Assembly: GCA_035593725.1 (NCBI GenBank) | Contig: DAOSZN010000011.1 | Coordinates: 7,859-71,858, forward strand | Direction of reading: 5' to 3' | DNA from: UBA4971 sp029551185 | GTDB lineage: Bacteria; Bacillota; SHA-98; UBA4971 | DNA length: 64,000 nucleotides | In this document: piece by piece, positions 59,801 through 64,000 of the stretch | How positions within the stretch are numbered: the first letter of the stretch is position 1 | Layout of the letters: the number at the start of each line of letters is the position of its first letter | Made by a program: the position numbers and the translations under genes | Notes under the pieces: generated by a model | What the model was told of the DNA's origin: nothing | What the model saw: the letters and a program-made list of their open reading frames with translations, nothing else | Database searches by the model: none

Positions 59801-60826
59801 CTAATCCTTAATATATTCAAATCTGAGTCCGGTTTCCGGAACAGGCGTTCTGAGCATCAAGTCTTCCACAGCCTTCTTAGGATCCGCCCCTTCAAAGAGG
59901 ACACTGTACAATTTGGAGGCAATAGGCATCTCCACATTGAAACGTTTCGACAAAGCCACTGCAGTCTTGGTAGTGGTAATACCCTCCACCACCATATTTG
60001 TGGAACCTATGATCTCATCAAGGCTCTTGCCTCTGCCTATTGCCATTCCTGCTCTCCTGTTCCTCGATAACATGCTCGTACACGTGACAACTATATCACC
60101 CATCCCTGAAAGGCCTGCAAAGGTCATGGGACTAGCTCCGAGAGCTGCGCCCAGCCTTGTAATCTCCGCAATACCCCTGGTCATAAGTGCAGCGCGCGTA
60201 TTATCGCCGAATCCGAGCCCGTCAGAAACCCCGGTGCCTAAAGCAATTACGTTCTTTAGGGCGCCACCTAGCTCCACCCCGATGATATCGCTGCTGGTAT
60301 AAACCCGGAGAGCCGAACACATCAGGGCCTCTTGAGCCAACTTGGCAACAGCAATATTAGAAGATGCAGCAACAATTGCAGTGGGAACTCTGCGAGCGAC
60401 TTCTTCCGCATGGCTCGGACCTGAAATAACACCTATGTTAGCGGCAAGTTCACAAGGGAGTTCTTGTGTTATTACTTCTGACATTCGCATCAAAGTTCCT
60501 TCTTCAATACCTTTGGCTGCATGAATTAGAACATGTTCTTCTGAAAGATACGGCCGGGCCTTCCGAATCACACTCCGCATGTGTTGAGCAGGTACCGGTA
60601 TCAGGAGAATCCGGTTCATCCGGATGACTTTTTCCATGTCACAAGTAGCGAGGACTGTCTCCGGCATGAAGACGCCTTCCAAAAACGTGCTATTTGTACG
60701 GAATGTCCTTATTTCATCAGCTACTTCTTGTTCCCGAACCCACAAGTCCACAGTATAGCCTTCCTGAGCCAACAACACAGCCAGGGCTGTTCCCCAGCCT
60801 CCTGCGCCGATAATTCCCAGTCTCAC
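59801..60826 (-). CDS. gpsA: NAD(P)-dependent glycerol-3-phosphate dehydrogenase
   Basis: A 341-residue enzyme producing sn-glycerol-3-phosphate for phospholipids. It has the Rossmann motif LGIIGAGGWGTALAVLLAQ, IPVPAQHMRSV, HAAKGIEEGT, ISGPSHAEEVARRVPTA, the catalytic Lys in GVELGGALKNVIALGTGVSD, and TRGIAEITRLG. The GTG start overlaps the plsY stop by 4 bases (GTGA), coupling product supply to the acyltransferase that uses it. Confidence 0.97.
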   Translation of the reverse strand: MRLGIIGAGGWGTALAVLLAQEGYTVDLWVREQEVADEIRTFRTNSTFLEGVFMPETVLATCDMEKVIRMNRILLIPVPAQHMRSVIRKARPYLSEEHVLIHAAKGIEEGTLMRMSEVITQELPCELAANIGVISGPSHAEEVARRVPTAIVAASSNIAVAKLAQEALMCSALRVYTSSDIIGVELGGALKNVIALGTGVSDGLGFGDNTRAALMTRGIAEITRLGAALGASPMTFAGLSGMGDIVVTCTSMLSRNRRAGMAIGRGKSLDEIIGSTNMVVEGITTTKTAVALSKRFNVEMPIASKLYSVLFEGADPKKAVEDLMLRTPVPETGLRFEYIKD

Positions 60827-61422
60827 TCAGCTTTCTCTCCTAACTTTCGTTCTGTGCCGGATATAAGTCTCTTGATATTTGAATGGTGTTTTATTATAGC
60901 TAATCCACCTGCACCGGCGGCAAGGACCACGTATTCAGTGGGGTAGTGTAGCCCATAGGCAGCAACAGGGGCAAGGCCTGCCACAATAACCGACCCAAGA
61001 GATACATACCTTGTAAGCAATACCACGACCAGCCAAACCGGCGCTAAGACTGCCGCAACCATAGGCATGGCAGCAATTACGATTCCGCTTCCGACTCCGA
61101 TGCCTTTCCCGCCCCTAAATCTCAAGAATACCGAGTATGCACTACCTATTGCAGCTGCCATCCCACACAATGCAACGCCATGCGTCCCGTAAGCCAGGAT
61201 ACCCAAATACACACTTAGGGCGCCTTTAGCAAGATCACAACCTAGAACAACGAGCGCCGGGCCCCATCCCAATACCCTAAGGACGTTAGTAGCGCCGATA
61301 TTGCCACTGCCCTTAGTCTGTACGTCAACGCCTTTCCACAGCTTGCCTACAACGTACCCGGAAGGAATAGATCCTAAGATATAACTGAAACCTATAGCCA
61401 TAAGAAGCCATACATATTTCAT
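60823..61422 (-). CDS. plsY: Acyl-phosphate:glycerol-3-phosphate acyltransferase PlsY
   Basis: A 199-residue integral membrane enzyme that starts phosphatidic acid synthesis using acyl-phosphate. The three conserved motifs are present: GSIPSGYVVGKLWKGVDV, GSGNIGATNVLRVLG, and FRGGKGIGVGSGI, among about seven membrane helices. The ATG lies 20 bases after the der stop. It forms a der-plsY-gpsA operon. Confidence 0.97.
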   Translation of the reverse strand: MKYVWLLMAIGFSYILGSIPSGYVVGKLWKGVDVQTKGSGNIGATNVLRVLGWGPALVVLGCDLAKGALSVYLGILAYGTHGVALCGMAAAIGSAYSVFLRFRGGKGIGVGSGIVIAAMPMVAAVLAPVWLVVVLLTRYVSLGSVIVAGLAPVAAYGLHYPTEYVVLAAGAGGLAIIKHHSNIKRLISGTERKLGEKAE

Positions 61423-61442
61423 GGTTTCTCCTCCGTTCCTGT

Positions 61443-62768
61443 CTATCCTCTTTTCCTGAGCAAGAATCTCATGGGAACCCCTTCAAAATCAAACGATTGC
61501 CTCAAGGTATTCTCCAGGTAACGTCTATAGGAGAAATTCATGAGATCAGGATAATTCATAAACAGAGCAAAAGACGGCGGACGTGTTGATACCTGTGTCC
61601 CATAGTATATCTTCAGCTGTCTGCCTTTGTCATGGGGAGGCGTCACCCTAAACTGAGCTTCCTTCAGTACATCATTTAAGACCGGGGTCGCAATCCGTCT
61701 TCTATGATTTTCGGCTACTTTCTCCGTAACCGTCATTAACATAGAAATCCCTTGGTTCTTTAGGGCGGACACGAACAAGAGAGGCGCATAGGATATAAAC
61801 GCCATTTCGTTCCTTGTGCGCTGCTCGAAATGGGCCTTCCCTTGTCTGCCTCCTGTGATGAGATCGCACTTATTGGCTACAATGATCATGCCTTGACCTG
61901 CTTCTTCCACATATCCGGCAATTCTTGCATCTTGCGAGGCAGGCATTTCCGAAGCATCCAAAACGATGAAAGCTACATCACACCTATCGGCTGCCCGAAG
62001 CGCGCGAAATACGCTGTAACGTTCCACCGGATCGCGAATCTTTGCCATCCGTCTAATCCCGGCGGTATCGATTATCACAAAGCGCTTGTCGTTCCACACG
62101 AAAGGGGTGTCCAGAGCGTCCCGGGTTGCACCGGGTATCGGGGTTACGATAGATCGCTCTTCCCCTAGGATACAGTTCACCAAAGACGATTTGCCCGCAT
62201 TGGGACGGCCAAGGACCGCCAGTTTTATTACGTCATCCTCGATATCTCGTTCTCCGGGCTGAACAGGGGTATCAGGCAAGAGTTCCAGGGTTTTGTCAAG
62301 AAGATCCCCGATACCGATTCCGTGGGTCGCGGAAATAGGATGGGGCGGACCGAGGCCTAAGGCGTAAAACTCTACGTGGTGATCGTAACGACGGCCTTCT
62401 GCCTTGTTGGCGACAACTATCACCTTGCGTCCGGATTTCCTTAGAATGTCGGCGACATCATAATCATGTGGCATCAGGCCTGAAGCTGTATCCACCACAA
62501 ACCAAACCACATCGGCTTCACGGATTGCCATGTTAGTCTGGGAAATTATCATCTCTTCCATTGAAGAGGATGCGGGCCCTGCATGAATACCGCCTGTATC
62601 CACAAGTGTGAAGGTCTTTCCGTTCCACTCAGTGTGGGCGTAAACCCTGTCCCTTGTGACCCCGGGGGTTTCTTCGACAATAGCATGGCGCACGCCGAGG
62701 ATCCTGTTAAACAGTGCAGATTTGCCTACGTTAGGTCTGCCCACAATAGCCACTATGGGGTCATACAT
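61443..62768 (-). CDS. der: Ribosome assembly GTPase Der (EngA)
   Basis: A 441-residue double GTPase needed for 50S subunit maturation. G domain 1: GRPNVGKSALFNRI, DTGG, NKAEG; G domain 2: GRPNAGKSSLVNCI, DTAGIRR, NKCDL. The C-terminal KH-like domain begins near residue 355 (TPVLNDVLKEAQ) and ends LRKRG. The ATG start gives the normal N-terminus YDPIVAIVGRPN. Confidence 0.98.
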   Translation of the reverse strand: MYDPIVAIVGRPNVGKSALFNRILGVRHAIVEETPGVTRDRVYAHTEWNGKTFTLVDTGGIHAGPASSSMEEMIISQTNMAIREADVVWFVVDTASGLMPHDYDVADILRKSGRKVIVVANKAEGRRYDHHVEFYALGLGPPHPISATHGIGIGDLLDKTLELLPDTPVQPGERDIEDDVIKLAVLGRPNAGKSSLVNCILGEERSIVTPIPGATRDALDTPFVWNDKRFVIIDTAGIRRMAKIRDPVERYSVFRALRAADRCDVAFIVLDASEMPASQDARIAGYVEEAGQGMIIVANKCDLITGGRQGKAHFEQRTRNEMAFISYAPLLFVSALKNQGISMLMTVTEKVAENHRRRIATPVLNDVLKEAQFRVTPPHDKGRQLKIYYGTQVSTRPPSFALFMNYPDLMNFSYRRYLENTLRQSFDFEGVPMRFLLRKRG

Positions 62769-62868
62769 GAAAGGTCACCCCTATTGCACAGACTTTACCG
62801 GGTTTATAGAGAGCCTGCGTATATGTACAGACACTTGAGTATTCCATAAAATAGTATTGTGACGACAA

Positions 62869-62889
62869 GAGGAGGGACTAGCCCTCCTC
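62869..62889 (-). terminator. Hairpin after the foldase gene (probable terminator)
   Basis: GAGGAGGG and CCCTCCTC form a perfect 8-bp GC-rich stem with a 5-base loop, about 80 bases past the foldase stop. On the minus strand it is followed by TTGTCGTC, only a broken T-tract, so termination may be partial. The rest of the 201-base gap before der shows nothing clear. Confidence 0.5.
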
Positions 62890-62969
62890 CCCACAGATTA
62901 CAGCAACACCCGCAAAGTCCGGATACAATTCATCTTTTCTCATGACAGAGACTGCCTTAGCGCAACAAT

Positions 62970-63875
62970 TCAGTAAACTATGCTGTAAATAGCGTCTTCC
63001 AGTTCTTTGTCGTTAATCTTAATCTGCGCTGCATCCTTCAGTTCCATGAGCACTGTCGAAGTGGGCTTTGCCTTCTGTCTCTTGACTTGTTTTACAACAT
63101 CGTCACGGACTTCGTCAAAAGGCAGGAGCCTCTCGGGTTTCTTGTCTTCCACTCTGATTATATGATAGCCGAACATAGACTTTACAGGGGGACTGGTCTC
63201 ACCGATACCAAGGCTGAAGGCAGCTTCCTCAAATGTGGGATCCATCATGCCTCTTCCAAAGAATCCAAGGTCACCGCCTTTATCTTTCGAGCCCGGATCC
63301 GTTGACTTCTCTTTAGCGATTTCCGCGAAATCTTCGCCTGTCTCGAGTTGTTTTAGAATATTCTCTGCAGTCTCTTCATCCTCCACTAGAATATGCCTGG
63401 CTTTGACCTGCTCAGGTTCGGTATACCGATCCTTGTTCTCATCGTAATAGGCTCTTAGCTCTTCCTCTTCCACTGTCACGTCTTTTGTTGCTATGCGTTC
63501 AAGCAATAATGTAATTCTAATCTGTCCTTTGAGATCGTCAAGAGTCATTCCGTACATGGACAAGGCTTGTTCAAGGCCAACTAAGGAACCAAACTGACCG
63601 GCCAGGTTGTCCATTTCGGATTCAACGTCTTCATCGGTGACTGTGATATCATGCTGTTTGGCCTCTTGTCTGATGAGTTCTTCCCTCAATAAGCCGGCAA
63701 GCATCTGGTTGCCGCTTTGCTTCTTCAGGGCGTCATTAAACTGCTTCCATGTGATGTTCGTTGAGTTTACTCTGGCAACGGCTTTCAGGTCATTATAAGT
63801 CCACAAGGCGCCAATTGCAATAATGCCTACAACTACAATAATAATGATTGCTCTAAGCGAGCTTTTGCTCTTCAC
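62970..63875 (-). CDS. Parvulin-type peptidyl-prolyl isomerase (PrsA/SurA-like foldase)
   Basis: A 301-residue membrane-anchored foldase. The N-terminal helix (RAIIIIVVVGIIAIGALW) lacks a lipobox Cys, unlike PrsA lipoproteins. A SurA_N-type chaperone region (about 40-150) precedes the parvulin domain: VKARHILVEDEETAENILKQ (in parts), GEDFAEIAKEKSTDPGSKDK, GGDLGFFGRGMM, PPVKSMFGYHIIRVEDKK. It likely folds exported proteins at the membrane. The start is GTG with AGGGAGG 8 bases upstream; the GTG at 63905 lies before this SD and is less likely. Confidence 0.93.
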   Translation of the reverse strand: MKSKSSLRAIIIIVVVGIIAIGALWTYNDLKAVARVNSTNITWKQFNDALKKQSGNQMLAGLLREELIRQEAKQHDITVTDEDVESEMDNLAGQFGSLVGLEQALSMYGMTLDDLKGQIRITLLLERIATKDVTVEEEELRAYYDENKDRYTEPEQVKARHILVEDEETAENILKQLETGEDFAEIAKEKSTDPGSKDKGGDLGFFGRGMMDPTFEEAAFSLGIGETSPPVKSMFGYHIIRVEDKKPERLLPFDEVRDDVVKQVKRQKAKPTSTVLMELKDAAQIKINDKELEDAIYSIVY

Positions 63876-63917
63876 CCTTGGTTCCTCCCTTTTCACGCGC
63901 TGCACAAGAACGGATTT

Positions 63918-63946
63918 AGTGTACCATACTGAATATCCAGTGTCAA
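63918..63946 (-). promoter_or_regulatory. Sigma-A promoter of the foldase gene
   Basis: The minus strand reads TTGACA, a 17-base spacer, and TACACT (4/6). Transcription would start near 63911, about 36 bases before the GTG start. The last 54 bases of the window show no further feature. Confidence 0.7.
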
Positions 63947-64000
63947 CTCAGTCAGAGGCGGAGTGTCGTCGGCCTGTGATAATGTCACCCTATAAGCGGT

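Noticed and set aside
1..64000. CRISPR arrays, rRNA, tRNA, insertion sequences or prophage
   Set aside because: No regularly spaced repeats, tRNA T-loop consensus, transposase or phage structural proteins were seen in the gaps or coding regions.

Overview
The window is a chromosomal stretch of an endospore-forming member of the Bacillota (Firmicutes), probably an anaerobic Clostridia-like lineage. The sequence shows spo0A next to spoIVB, an uninterrupted sigK with a SigK-like pro-sequence, a SleB-type hydrolase, an SH3/GH18 wall hydrolase of the YaaH/SleL type, two NodB-fold proteins, and Gram-positive operon orders (priA-def-fmt-yugP-rsmB; alaS-ireB-ruvX-DUF1292; recJ-rel-dtd-hisS-aspS; der-plsY-gpsA). 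Placing it below class level would be guesswork. Many genes start with TTG or GTG behind strong Shine-Dalgarno (SD) sequences. I found no rRNA, tRNA, CRISPR array, transposase or prophage.

Layout. 1-5.2 kb: a partial M16 peptidase diverges from an SH3-GH18 wall hydrolase. That gene converges on a three-gene minus-strand unit: a SleB-like hydrolase and two NodB-fold proteins with degenerate catalytic motifs. 5.2-8.3 kb: DNA repair (dinG-like helicase, nfo). 8.3-14.3 kb: spoIVB and spo0A, then steA, a SteB/MctB-like protein, a GT2 glycosyltransferase and an MraY-like transferase, which together look like a cell-envelope module attached to the sporulation master regulator. 14.5-21 kb: translation and replication restart (priA, def, fmt, yugP, rsmB) and a YqeG phosphatase. 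21-25 kb: an accessory patch with an amidohydrolase on the minus strand and, on the plus strand, a macro-domain gene, the broken tail of a MalF-type sugar permease and an intact MalG-type permease with no partners. 25-30.8 kb: sigK, a class B penicillin-binding protein, mltG, a DUF1292 protein with a strongly acidic tail, ruvX, an aldo/keto reductase-ferredoxin fusion and ireB. 30.8-38.4 kb: alaS with a long leader, an AI-2E family transporter, a small membrane protein, mnmA, iscU, iscS and an Rrf2 regulator (Fe-S and tRNA thiolation). 38.6 kb: rarA on the plus strand. 40-50 kb: aspS, hisS, a SurA_N-TPR protein, an MBL hydrolase, dtd, rel, recJ and a LapA-domain protein. 50-56 kb: a VWA/MoxR pair of magnesium-chelatase type, a sigma-54 activator and ddl. 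56-64 kb: a small membrane protein, surE, an MgtC-family protein, a HEAT-repeat protein, a zinc-ribbon membrane protein, gpsA, plsY, der and a parvulin-type foldase.

Almost everything lies on the minus strand in short-spaced operons. Well-formed sigma-A promoters are visible upstream of the SleB-like gene, the amidohydrolase, alaS, the Rrf2-isc operon and the foldase. Extended -10 promoters precede rarA, the MgtC-surE unit and the YqeG gene. The main themes are envelope and spore-wall remodelling, translation quality control, Fe-S/thiouridine biogenesis and DNA repair. The least explained parts are the SteAB-glycosyltransferase module, the MoxR/VWA pair with a cysteine-rich insertion, the pair of degenerate deacetylases, the decaying sugar-permease island, and two genes whose SD sequences point to no ordinary start codon.
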